Shown: one piece after another, positions 22,678 through 33,039 of the stretch | Layout: each line of letters starts with the position of its first letter | Position numbering within the stretch: the first letter of the stretch is position 1 | From: Dermanyssus gallinae | Lineage: Eukaryota; Arthropoda; Arachnida; Mesostigmata; Dermanyssidae | Length of the DNA stretch: 64,000 nucleotides | Assembly (NCBI GenBank): GCA_003439945.1 | Contig: QVRM01002200.1 | Coordinates: forward strand, 124,001 to 188,000 | Direction of reading: 5' to 3' | The notes under the pieces: generated by a model | Seen by the model: only the letters and a program-made list of their open reading frames with translations | Databases searched by the model: none | Told to the model about the DNA's origin: nothing | Position numbers and translations under genes: made by a program

Positions 22678-24030
22678 ATGAAAGCGAAAGTAGAAAAAGT
22701 CAACCTGCACTTTGCTACAGTCGTTGAGCGTCTGAGTTTGTCAACCGGACAAACATCAGCCAAGAACAGCCTGCCTACATACACCTTCAACGAGCCATTG
22801 CGCTCTTTTGCACCGGCAACCAAGGAAGAAGTACATGAAGAAATACAATACCTAAAAATTAATAAGACACCAGGATATGACTACGAAACAAACAACATCA
22901 TTAAACAGCAAAACGAGACATTCACATATATCGTCTTGAAACTAACAAACGCTACATTCTCACAAGGGCAATTTCCAATGGCCTTAAAGCGATCGGAATT
23001 GGTACTCGTACACAAACAAGGTAACAAACAAGATATCGACAACTTTAGACCCATATCTCTATTAAGCACTATTGGTAAGTTAATTGAGAAACTAATAGCC
23101 AAGCGGATAAAACAGCACCTGCATGAAAACAACATATTACACAAAAATCAGTTTTGCTTTAGAACTGGCACGAGTACACAATCAGCACTAATAGCAATAC
23201 AGAAAATGATAGCGGAAGTAGACAAAGGAAACCGACCCGTGGCAGTATTTCTCGATCTCTCACGTGCATTTGATACCTTACCGCACAATCGTCTTCTAAA
23301 AAAGATGTCAAATATGGGAATCACTTCGCGAGCATTAAACGTAATCGTCACGTATCTTCACTACAGGACATAAACGTATTCATATAATAGTGATTCTTCA
23401 GAGATAGATCTAAGACCCTTCGGGGTCCCCCAGGGAAGCGTGATCGGGTCACTACTATACATACTGTACTGTAATGATATTTTCCACTTACACGACGGAT
23501 CAACCAAATATATGTTCGCAGACGATACTGCACTCGTATATAGACAAAACCTTTACCACGACCGACACCATGTTGAACATGGGCTGAGGCAGGTAGGAAA
23601 CTGGATGAAAACAAACGGGCTTGTAATAAACCACAACAAGACAAAATGTATACACTTTGAATTAAGATGTCGCCGCAACCTGACCGTACCTGACAAAATC
23701 CAACTACACAATCATATACCAAACACAACATGCGACTGCCCATTTATACAAAAAACAGACACAATTAAATATCTTAGAGTGATAATAAGCAGTAATTTAA
23801 CATGGAACTCACACGTAGACCACACCGCCCGCAAAATCCGAAGAGGCATTGCAGTCCTCAGTCAAATTCGTTCGTCTGCTACGACTAAATTCAAACTAGA
23901 ATTATATAAAGCACTCATTCATGCCTATTTTAGATACGCAATCGTCGTGTTTGGTGGAACCTTCCCTACTATACTGAAACCGCTGATGATCTTGCAAAAA
24001 AAAAGCGGTGCGACTAATCGCCGGTGTTAG
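22678..24030 (+). pseudogene. CR1/L2-like LINE: reverse transcriptase
   Basis: Two frames joined across a stop at about 23370. Landmarks are FRPISLLSTIGKLIEKLIAKR, a degenerate QFCFRTGTSTQSAL, VFLDLSRAFDTLPHNRLL (motif A), FGVPQGSVIGSLLY (motif B), YMFADDTAL (motif C), LVINHNKTKCIHF and a YLRVIISSNLTWNSHV thumb. The signatures resemble the CR1/L2 group. A run of A at 24000 breaks the frame near the C-terminus. Confidence 0.85.
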
Positions 24031-25391
24031 TGCCATAACTAGTGCGGCTCCCCTGATGCAAACACTCAAAATAATTCCTTTTCGTCAGCTATACGCCGAA
24101 TCCGTGTTTATATTCTTTCTTCTTAAAGAAACAGAAACCGGGTGTGAAATTCAAAATAGAAATATACCTAAACACATCTATTCAACGAGAATACGGCAAA
24201 ATGACAAAATTAAAAATAGAATACACACGAACGGAAACAGTGCGCCAAACAGCGATTCACCACTTCATTAAACTATTAAACACCTGCCCCACAAACATCC
24301 GTGAACTACCAAATGAAAGCCACCGACTGTTAAAACTCGCCATACGAAAGCACATCGCAACGCTAAGTGACACTGACATAGTGTCTCTCTTCGAATAGAA
24401 ACTCCTGGCGACTACCGCCGCTGCCACGACAACGATGGTGCTGCTGCCGTATGGGGATGATCAGCGGGAGGCATGAATGTATGTGTGTGTGAACAGAAAG
24501 AGATACCCAAACTGCCGTGGGCCACGTGTGCAAAAGCATGTGTACGCTTCTAAACATGCACTAAACTGACTAGATGAAGTATTGCTAAGCTCGGCAGACA
24601 AAATGAAACTAGATGTTGTTAGTTAGCACATTGCAAATTGTCATATGGTTATGAAGAGCAAATGTTGCACATTTGTAGAAAACGTATCATTACGCACTAG
24701 ATATATAAAATATGTACAAACAAATGTTTTCTTATTTATTTATTATTGGGGTTAGCATATAATGAGACTTCTGACAATTTAAATTATGTGTCACAATTTT
24801 GGCTTCCTTAGGTATATTTAGGTATAATTAGGTAGAAACATGCGAGATACGTGTGTCTACACACAATAATTCCTTTCTTTGACAATGATGCTTGGATGTA
24901 TCAGTGCAAAACCGTACACGGGCATTAGCCTTACGAAAAAACAAATGAAGTTATGGTCATCGCACACGTTATTAATAAAACGCACTTAAATTAAAAAAAA
25001 CGTGCAAAACCTTAAAATGTTGCTATTACAATAAAAAAACGAACGCTCGATAGCAAAGTTAATGTTTGTCATTTTTGTACCAAAGTGATGGTGCTGCGTT
25101 ATGTAGTTGCTGAGTACCTAAGCTTTTTCGACAGCCATATCGAAAGGGAAGGCATGCATACTTCCTAGCATCTTGACCTGCTTTAGCAAAAAAACCACTC
25201 GCGCACGTTCAGAAACACACCAGCAATTGTTTAGGCTGAGCAGCTTTTGCGCCGTCTTTGATTTGAAGTTCGCACGGGTTTCGATTCGGAGTTCACGTCA
25301 TTCTAGGCGTCAAAGCAACATAAGATAAACCGCGAGAGCAGACGACTCGCCACTGCTCATCGCAAACTGCAGACTCGATCATAATTCCGTT

Positions 25392-25660
25392 ATGAATCGG
25401 TTTACAAATGCGGAAAACGCTGACATGATCTGCATTTGTGATGAAACACACTATAACGCGCGACGGCTGTACGCACAGCGTTTTCCAAATAGACTCATAC
25501 CTGATAGTCGCACGTTTACGAATATATTCATTCGGTTACGTGAAAGTGGGTCGTTTCATGGCCGTTAGTACGACACTGGGCGGCTACGGACGACGAGAAC
25601 GGCAGATGCAGAAGAACTTTTGCTTATATATAATTTTATTTAATCAAAATAGTATTAAGA
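25392..25660 (+). pseudogene. Transposase N-terminal remnant (split gene)
   Basis: It starts MNRFTNAENADMICI at 25392 and continues with a helix-turn-helix-like region (RRLYAQRFPNRLIPDSRTFT) and LRESGSFHGR. It is interrupted by a stop at 25569-25571 and then becomes degenerate. This N-terminal pattern (M..F...E.ADM...YG...GN...A...Y...FP.R) is common in IS630/mariner-superfamily transposases of arthropods. The gene continues at 25834-25983 and 30952-31530. Confidence 0.75.
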
Positions 25661-25833
25661 ACATCACTATTCCTACGGGATCTTAGGGAACCCTTTGGCG
25701 GAGGGAAGGAACCCTTCGACTGACGCCGCGTTTTTCCGCTGAAGCTCGATCGATACACGTTGCAGTAGGAACTCTCCAGGACAAGGATCCCTTGTGACTG
25801 CGTTTAGTCGTTTTCCAAGCTCCTTGAACAATT

Positions 25834-25983
25834 TTGACGTTTCTTTACCCATGGTCCGTAAGTTTCTATGGCAATTGGCTGGAAAAACTTATTCTTCAAG
25901 AACTAGCGGTGGAAATACTGGGCAGGTTCCCTGCGCTTGTTTTATTTATAGATGAGGCTTCGTTTAGCCAAGATGGTGTGTTT
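25834..25983 (+). pseudogene. Transposase, first catalytic Asp region, interrupted by LINE-B
   Basis: ALVLFIDEASFSQDGVF carries the first catalytic Asp. The frame stops at the LINE-B insertion point. It resumes without a shift after the right target duplication at 30952, where NAHNIHGWAYENP follows. Confidence 0.85.
25973..25983. repeat. Left target-site duplication of LINE-B copy 2 (11 bp)
   Basis: ATGGTGTGTTT, repeated exactly at 30941-30951. Removing one copy plus the LINE restores the transposase frame across the site. Confidence 0.9.
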
Positions 25984-26267
25984 TTTCTTGCGTTCGATTT
26001 GTCGAGAGCGAACGTGATATCAATTAGCTCTTCAAAATAGGTCGTATTTAGCAAGTCTGAGTGCCTCGTCTACGGTTATCTGTGTCACAGTGATTACCTG
26101 TACAACTGAGTTTCGACTGCTGTGCTTTACAGGCCCTGAAGCGTGCTCAGGATGTAACCTCCTTTAGCGCAGGGCTATACGTGTTCGTTCTGATAACAAA
26201 CTTGCAGCTCATCCTTGTTTACATGTAGCGACAATCGTCGGTGCATAATATTTACTAAGGTGTGGGG

Positions 26268-26345
26268 TGGTGGCATCAGGCAGCGCAGCCTAGGTGGTAC
26301 CGCAGGCGACCGCGAGCCAAACGGCCACGGTTCGAATCCCGCCCA
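26268..26345 (+). repeat. tRNA-like patch in LINE-B leader (S4)
   Basis: AGCCTAGGTGG approximates a Pol III A box lacking the first T. CGGTTCGAATCCCGCC contains a perfect B box about 50 bases later. It could be a SINE inserted in the LINE leader or a tRNA-derived internal promoter. I did not see a match in the leader of LINE-B copy 1. Confidence 0.45.
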
Positions 26346-26486
26346 GTGCGTGTTTCTATATATCCATTATTTTTCTTCTATTTATTTATTTTATTTTTTT
26401 ATCTACGCTAGGGGAAGCGCGCCAGTGAGTACCATTATATTGATTCAGTCGTTTACTGCAAGATCTCTCAGCAGAAAGCCGCTAAG

Positions 26487-27848
26487 ATGCCGCCCGGCAG
26501 TTCGGGAGAGTCTTCGCCTACTTTGGACATAGCTCGCCTGCGACAGTGCGCATCCTCCGTGCCGGCGTCCAACGAACATCCATTAAAGGGAACGACCGAG
26601 AACGTCGAATCCACCCCGACGATGGACACGGATGTTCCATGTGAAACGAGCCCGGTATACCGGCCAAGCATTGGCGCCAAGCGGGAAAAACCAGCTTCGC
26701 CGCCAGAAAGCAAAGCCGAAACTCAGGAAAACACAGCAAACGATGGATTTGTGAATATAACGTCCCGAAGGGATAAAAGGTCCTTTCGAAGGAACAACGA
26801 AACCTGGAGAAACTTAAAAAGGCTTATCGAAGGAATCGGTGGGGGCGTTCAAAGTAATCATTAAAAGAAAAGAGACGTCAGAATGTGCTGAAACAGCATT
26901 TCTCGAGGGTTCGCTGCCATCCATTTACAAACACATCTTTGCCTTGTCACCCAAGTCAAAGATATCCGGGGACAGAAAGTCAATCATAGTGTGGCTCCCT
27001 GATTTAGAATCTACCCAGAATTATTACCGGTCACTATTACCAGTCACCAGCCTTAGAGACTTCGTCTTTATCATCATTTCGAGCAACGGTCCAAGGAGTC
27101 CCCAACTTGCCTTACAGAGGAAGAAATGTTAAAGGAACTAGCATCGCTTGGGGCCATCCATGTAAAGCGGCTTACGCGATTTCAGTCCGGGACCAGGATC
27201 CCCCTGGGTAAAGTGGTTCTGCTGTTTGCCCGGCAACCTCCTACATACAAATGCTTGGGATTTCAGTCGCACCAGGTCGTACTCGAACCTGACCAGCCTA
27301 GGCTTTCTCACAAATGCCTACGGCCTGGACACTTCGCGGAACGTTGCGCACAACAGCAAGTCTGCAGGAAATGCGGCAACACAGGCCACTTTGCCGCAAG
27401 TTGCACCAATCAAACGCGGTGTATCAACTGCCGGGGTGCTCACCCGTCCGGGTCGCCATCCTGCCCCCGTATGATCTATCTCAAAGAGAGAAACAGATTA
27501 CTTCTCGAAGCCAGAACCCTGCAGCAGGTTCGGGTAACGTATCCGGCTGCTGAGATCACCAGCAGTCGGCCAAACCCCACATCGCAATCAGGAACCCCGC
27601 CGCAACATCCAAGTGGGCAACCTACTTATGCCAACGTGGTTCGCGGTATCTCCCAGTCACCCGAGGACCCTGACCCGCAGCTGTTACTTCCTGCTCCGAG
27701 GCCACTTCCCACCAAGACGTCCAAGAAACGCTTAAGAAGATCCTACACAAACAAGGGGACGCTCGCCCCACGGCGCCGATTAACTCGCACCTCGGTGCGC
27801 CGAGCACCTCGACTTGCACAACCTCCTTTGCCACGGCGGATGCTGTAA
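26487..27848 (+). pseudogene. LINE-B copy 2 ORF1, Gag-like with zinc knuckles
   Basis: It starts MPPGSSGESSPTLD at 26487, with NDGFVNITSRRDKR matching copy 1. The frame shifts near 26840 and again near 27125. The C-terminal part has HKCLRPGHFAERC (first Cys replaced by Ser), CRKCGNTGHFAASC, then CINCRGAHPSGSPSC followed by a Pro/Arg-rich tail. Knuckle order and spacing equal those of copy 1. Confidence 0.85.
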
Positions 27849-27977
27849 ATCATTTGTCGCAAGTCGTATCAGGGGGCGGATCCGACCTGTTGAGTCAGCT
27901 TAAGGCCTTAGTGGTAGTTTAGAACCCCTCTTGCAGCTATTGCCGGTGTTGAAGAGCCTTAAACATATAATGCAATA

Positions 27978-30860
27978 ATGATGGAACAGGACCCCAGTAA
28001 TATAGCCAGCGGCAGGTTAGGGTCGTCGGCACCCTCACAGCGAATAGCTTGCCCACAATGCAACGGACAATACACAAGAAGAGGGCTTACGAGGCATATA
28101 GCAGCCAACCATCCATCGGCTTCCCCAAACATATCTAAACCTACGCCCACACAAATCGACAACAACACACAGCAACCCGCCCGCATTATCAGAGATATCC
28201 AGGGCGCAGCAAAAGAAGTTAAGACTCGTAAGGATTATCCCAAAACCAGTACGGAAGCAGGTGGCGGAGGCCCTGGCAAACGTCCTTTTGGGAGTCACAG
28301 CCGACAACAACGACGACGCATGGTGCGCGCTTTTCTCGTTTGCGCCAGTGGTTCTCCGTCTTCCCCCCACTCGCAATGACACTCAATCACTATCTGTTAT
28401 AATCCGCCATAATCTACGCGAGTTCTCCAACGGACTGCGCCTATCCGAGATCGTAACCCCGGTTCTCACACGATACCGTACTTTTACGAATAATCGCATC
28501 CGCCAGATCATTCTTAAGCTAACCGAGGGCGACGTGTCAGGCGCTGCCAGGCTGATCGGCTCGTCGGAGGCCCTGGCTTCTAGCACGGATCACCTGACAG
28601 CCCTTAGCGAAAAACACCCTCTGGCCCCGCCAGACCTAGACTGGCCAGTCCCGCCCAGCCTCCCGCTTTCCTGCACCACATCAGGGGAAGAAGATGTAGC
28701 TGCGGTCAAAAGGTTTTTAAGGAGTTCTGCAGGATGTCTTGATTTTATACGACCCCGACTGCTAATAAACTTACTATCTCCGACCCTGGGGGACACAGCC
28801 GGTCGGCTGGCGGGAGCATTGGCAAAAGTGGTCGACTTACTTCTGTGAGGCGCTCCTCCATCTCACCTGCTGCCTATAATATTTGGAGCCAGGCTTTTCG
28901 CCCTACAGAAGAAGGACGGGTCAGTGAGGCCGGTTGCTTGCTCCTCCACCTTACGCAGGCTAGCCGCAAAGATTGCCTGTAATCGAACCAGAGATAAGAT
29001 TGGCGAGGCAACGGGTCCTCACCAGCTTGGCTTTGCGGTACCAGCCAGGACTGAGGCCGCGGTACATGCCGCTCAAGCTTTTATCGACTCACGCACGCTA
29101 CCTGGGGTGCTCGTAAAGCTTGAATTCAAGAAAGTATTCAACATCGTAAGACGGGATTACCCTTTGAAGGCGGTTGCGACGCATTGCCCCCAGCTGACGC
29201 ATCACGTCAATCAAGCGTACCGTACCGCTTCTTACCTGGCCCTACCAGATGATCTTATAGCGTCGGCTACGGGGCTGCAACAGAATGACCCTTTGCCCCC
29301 CTCCCTCTGTTTTGCCTGAGCATCAAAGAGCTAGCCGACTCTCTTAAAAGCCCACTAAATATTTGGTATCTGGATGACCGTGTGCTGGTGGGCGATGTAG
29401 ACATGGTTGCTGACGACGTTTGGCGTGTGATTAATTTCCATGAAACATCGGGTTTGGAGTTGAATCCCAAGAAATGTGAGATATATGTTACAGGCGATAC
29501 TACACAGGCCCCGGACCTTCGCACGCTTCAAGTTTTACTGCCGGGATGTAAGGTTACTCACGACAACGATTTGGAGCTCCTGGGTGTCCCCCTTCGGCCG
29601 GAAGGGCTCGCACACGCACTTGAAAAATGGCTGAACAAGCTGAAGGACGCCGCCGATAACGTTGCGCCACTCGGTGCTCACCGCGCGCTCTTTTTACTTC
29701 GATCCTCGTTTTCAGCTACGAGGGTCACCCACCTTCTTCGCGGAGCCGATCTAACAGGACGGTTGGACGATCTGCGTCCATTGAACATGTTAACTCTAAA
29801 CGCCCTTGAAACTCTTCTTAATCCATCGCTGGCGCCTTCCGCTCAAAAACAGTTCCAACTACCGATCTCAAAGGGGGGTCTGGAAATTTCGGATCCGCTC
29901 GTTTCCGCAGGACCAGCGATCGTCTCCTTCTTTTTCCAATCCGAGAACAATGCCATTGCACTATTAGACGAAGCCGGCATTTGTCAGTACAAGGAACTCA
30001 AGAGACGCCTGCTCGAGGAGCTAAAGACAGCTTGCAGGGGCGCTCCGGATAACCCTCTGAGCCAACATGACTGGAGTACATTCTTATACGACGAAGTGTA
30101 CCGCGGCTTACTTGCGGGCGCTATCGACGACCCCGCAAAGGCTCGCCTCTGAGCGGTCGCTGCCAAAGGCTCTGAAGCCTGGTTGCATGCACTTCCAAGT
30201 GCTCCACTGGGCACCCTCCTGGACAACGAAACAACCCGAATCGGGGTAAGTCTTCGTCTCGGCTGTGACCTGGTATCCCCCCATCAGTGTAAATGTGGCC
30301 ACCCCGTTGACAAATTAGCCCATTACCGGTTGTCGTGCATTATGAGTGCGGGACGGCGGGCCAGACATGCTGGCATTAACGACACCTTTGGCGGAGCGCT
30401 TCGGTCAAGTGGATTTCCCTGCATTTTAGAGCCCCAGGGCCTGTCCGCCGACGATGGTAAGCGCCCAGATGGGATGACTCTCACCCCCTTCAGTAGGGGC
30501 AAGATGCTTGTCTGGGATGCCACTATCACCGACTCATTAGCACCTTCAATGGTCGGTGGCAGGGCGATCTCGGCAGGCCACGCCGGTAATCTAGCGGAGA
30601 CGAGGAAGCTCGCAAAATATCGCCTTAATAGGTTACCCACATAAGTTTCAACCGCTAGCGTTCGAGAGCGGCCCAGACAACCTCACTCGCAAACTTCTCC
30701 ACAGAGTCGGCAAGCAGCTGAACCTCGCAACCGGAGACAAGAGATCTGCGGCTTTCTTGAGACAGCGCCTCGACCTTGACGTCCGACGCGGGAACGCGGC
30801 GTCCGTCCGGGGCACGCTGCTGAAGTGGTCCCAACCCACTCTATACGAGATAGAGTAATA
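27978..30860 (+). pseudogene. LINE-B copy 2 ORF2: C2H2 finger, reverse transcriptase, RLE endonuclease
   Basis: The start MMEQDPSN at 27978 is followed by an intact C2H2 finger CPQCNGQYTRRGLTRHIAANH (28050), the arrangement seen at the N-terminus of R2-like proteins. After a frameshift near 28230 come GDVSGAARLIG, LFALQKKDGSVRPVA, VKLEFKKVFNIVRRD (motif A), a damaged motif B GLQQNDPLPPS, WYLDDRVLVGD (motif C), CKCGHPVDKLAHYRLSC (CCHC), then KRPDGMTLTPFSRGK and LVWDATITD (RLE core). It ends FLRQRLDLDVRRGNAAS. TGA stops at 28846 and 30150, with shifts near 28230 and 29310, make it a pseudogene. Confidence 0.88.
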
Positions 30861-30940
30861 TTCCCAGTGCACACGTTCTTAGGAGACAATTGTAGCTCCA
30901 TCAGTATTCTTAATAAATAGAAACACTATATCTTAAAAAA

Positions 30941-30951
30941 ATGGTGTGTTT
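30941..30951. repeat. Right target-site duplication of LINE-B copy 2 (11 bp)
   Basis: Exact repeat of 25973-25983 directly after the A-rich tail of the LINE. Confidence 0.9.
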
Positions 30952-31530
30952 AATGCACACAACATTCATGGGTGGGCCTACGAGAACCCGAATATGACTC
31001 GCGAGCATAGACGTCAGGATCGTTTCTCGGTGAATGCCTGGGCGGGCATGGTGAACGACTACCTCATTGGTCCCCACATACTTCCCGCTAGATTAGGTAC
31101 TTCTGCCTATCGCGCGTTCTTGAGCCATACCCAGCGTTGGAATTGTGTGGGAAGTGAGCGTTACCCAGTTGTTGGAAGGCGTCCCGGAAAGCGTTCATCG
31201 GAGAATGTGGTTCCAGCATGACGGTGCGCCGCCACACAACTCTGCTACGGTTCTGAAAAACCTAAACGAGCCATTCGAGAATAGGTGGATCGCTTGGCCA
31301 CCTCGATCGCCCGATTTAACAAGGCTCGGCTTTTTTTGTGGGGCCACTTGAAGAGTGCTGTCTACGAGACCCCCGTTGAGTTGCGTGAAGAGCTGGTCTT
31401 CCGTATATTCAACGCTGCTGACGCCGTTAGGGCAATGCCTAATATATTTATACGAGTGCAAGAGGGCCTGTGCAATCGCTACAGAACATGTTTAGTAGTA
31501 GGCGGACGAAACTTTGAGCACTTCTTATAA
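30952..31530 (+). pseudogene. Transposase C-terminal remnant
   Basis: Continuation of the split transposase: NAHNIHGWAYENP, FSVNAWAGMVNDYLIGPH, the second catalytic Asp in WFQHDGAPPH, the third in WPPRSPDLT, then LFLWGHLKSAVYETPVE and GGRNFEHFL*. Two frameshifts (about 31120 and 31330) and a small deletion between ENRWI and AWPP mark it as dead. Confidence 0.85.
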
Positions 31531-31535
31531 TAAAC

Positions 31536-31980
31536 AAATGCTGGTGTGTTTCTGAACGTGCGCGAGTGGTTTCTTTGCTAAAGCAGGTCAAGCTAGGAAG
31601 TATGCAAGCCTTCCCTTTCGATATGGCTGTCGAAAAAGCTTAGTTACTCAGAACTGCGCGACGGAGCACCATCACTTTGGTACGAAAATGACGGACATTA
31701 AAATTGCTATCGTAGAGTGTTCGTTCTTTTGTGTCATGGCAAAATTTTACGGTTTTGCACGTGAAATCTTCAACGTAAGTCCTTCATGCGTTTACTGGTT
31801 CTCCCGCAAACGTAGATTTTGTATAACAATGTAGGAAAAAGAAAGAACAGCTACTTTTATAAAATGTATTCTCACTCCTAAATAATACGTTTCAGCGTCC
31901 TCCCTCCATTGGGAAAAATTATTTTCTTGCCGAGTTCTACCAAACCTCGAAATAAGTACATAACGATATGAATGACCCTG
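31536..31980 (-). repeat. Right terminal inverted repeat of the split transposon
   Basis: Its reverse complement matches 21499-21682, then, after a gap, 21811-21832 and 25001-25232, with scattered substitutions. The left copy has about 130 extra bases (about 21683-21810) where the right copy has about 17. Confidence 0.85.
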
Positions 31981-31984
31981 TATA

Positions 31985-32038
<54 letters not shown>
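31981..32038. repeat. (TA)n microsatellite beside exon 3
   Basis: 58 bp of TA with one interruption. It separates the right end of the transposon from the exon 3 splice donor (32064) by only 26 further bases. Confidence 0.95.
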
Positions 32039-32041
<3 letters not shown>

Positions 32042-32064
32042 AAAATTAAACGGCTGCCACTTAC

Positions 32065-32187
32065 CTTGAAGTCGGTGAGGTCGGGAAAGATCGGTTGGGG
32101 ACGAATAGGTCGTTCCGGCGACCCATTGGCTTGCATGCAGGTCAAATACGGATCTTCATGCGATTCAGGATCTGGCTTCCATAAAAT
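32065..32187 (-). CDS. Exon 3 of C1A cysteine proteinase (26/29-kDa-proteinase-like): N-terminal domain
   Basis: 41 codons, phase 0 at both ends. The acceptor is ATTACCCAG and the donor is a strong GTAAGT at 32064. The peptide includes ILWKPDPESHEDP, CMQANGSPERPIRPQ and IFPDLTDFK. This corresponds to the family segment 'C.QVNGT...P...QSVLPDLSDF'. It follows exon 2 (ending GAVIR) and precedes exon 4 with matching phases. The open frame continues on both sides into intron and a TA tract, so the splice sites set the limits. Confidence 0.88.
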
Positions 32188-33030
32188 CTGGGTAATTCCA
32201 CCATAGATACACACATGTGTGCGTCAACAAAGAACGGACATTTCTGTTGAAAATGCTCTTATAGTACACCGCTGTTTATGAGATTTAGTGATATTGTTGC
32301 CCGTGTCAAAACTCCACAACTTCTATATACACACCTCACCAGTTGGCTTGCTTGTAACGAATGATGATTATAATTTTATCGTTCATTTATTTAGTTCAGT
32401 CGATAGCAATCTGTAACAAAGTCACTTAAACAATGAAGACCACAACATATGCGCAAAAAAGCACACGCCCGAAGCACGACGACGCAATGAGCTGCCGACG
32501 ACTAGACGATATCACTTAAGAGAAAGGGGACAAAACCGATACATTGAGACAAAAACCACGCATTAATTACCTGATCCAAAATTTGTGCTGCCGTGTTTTG
32601 CAAGCTCAATATAAAGACTATTGCTCTAAAGTAGGTACCTTTATTTTAATAAGCGGGAGAGTCACGTTCCACGTCGACGATATAGGATTTATGCACACTG
32701 GTGAAAATGAGACCATCCGGATGTGCACTGTGCATTCATGAGGGAAAGTTCGTTTCAACTGGAAAACGGACGTTTCTCATTGATATCTACTCTCTAAGGT
32801 TCTCTGCATGTACTCATTTGACATCACAAATTGTTGTCAAGTGGACAATGAGCGATATGATTAGGCCCGCGCTGTAGTAATAGCAACCGCCTGCGACGAG
32901 TTATACAACCAGGAAACAGGAACCGGATCCAATAAAGCCCTAACGGGCTAACTTGTCGTCGAAGCAAAACAAGCGGGGCGGTCTGGACATAAATTCAAAC
33001 GAGGCGACTCTTTAACGGCTGGCAAAGCGC
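32188..33030. other. Intron 2, left part, unassigned
   Basis: No element or exon recognised. The AT-rich sequence has no open frame with a family signature. Confidence 0.4.
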
Positions 33031-33039
33031 CGGTTCTTG

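Larger units (their letters stand above)
21833..25000 (+). mobile_element. CR1/L2-like LINE, 5'-truncated, inserted in the left TIR of the transposon
   Basis: It begins inside the endonuclease domain (LIGIYRSPNKSF), continues through the SDH motif (GVSDHRAILL), RT fingers and palm, and a 3' untranslated part ending in TTAAATTAAAAAAAA. Transposon TIR sequence stops at ...TTTCAC (21832) and resumes with CGTGCAAAACC (25001), which identifies both boundaries. Only 2 bp (AC) could be a target duplication. Three long frames are separated by a few stops and frameshifts, so it is moderately decayed. It is sense relative to the transposase. Confidence 0.85.
25984..30940 (+). mobile_element. LINE-B copy 2, full unit bounded by target-site duplications (4957 bp)
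   Basis: Bounded by an 11-bp duplication inside a transposase gene, so both ends are defined. Content: about 500 bp of leader (with a tRNA-like patch at 26268-26345), ORF1 with three CCHC-type knuckles, ORF2 with a C2H2 finger, RT and RLE endonuclease, a short 3' UTR with AATAAA at 30912, and a terminal CTTAAAAAA. It shows that the Gag-like ORF1 and the RLE-type ORF2 belong to one retrotransposed unit. A handful of frameshifts and stops indicate inactivity. Confidence 0.9.
21499..31980 (+). mobile_element. TIR DNA transposon (IS630/Tc1/mariner superfamily) split by two LINE insertions
   Basis: The outer ends are inverted copies. The left end starts CAGGGTCATTCATATCG and the right end is its reverse complement, with TA on both sides (21497-21498, 31981-31982). 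TIR homology runs at least 445 bp inward from the right end (31536-31980). It corresponds to 21499-21832 plus 25001-25232 on the left, so the left TIR is itself split by a LINE. The transposase is also split, with its N-terminus at about 25392 and its C-terminus ending at 31530. Removing the two LINEs leaves an element of roughly 2.3 kb. It lies in intron 3 of the proteinase gene, with its right end 84 bp from the exon 3 splice donor. Confidence 0.88.
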
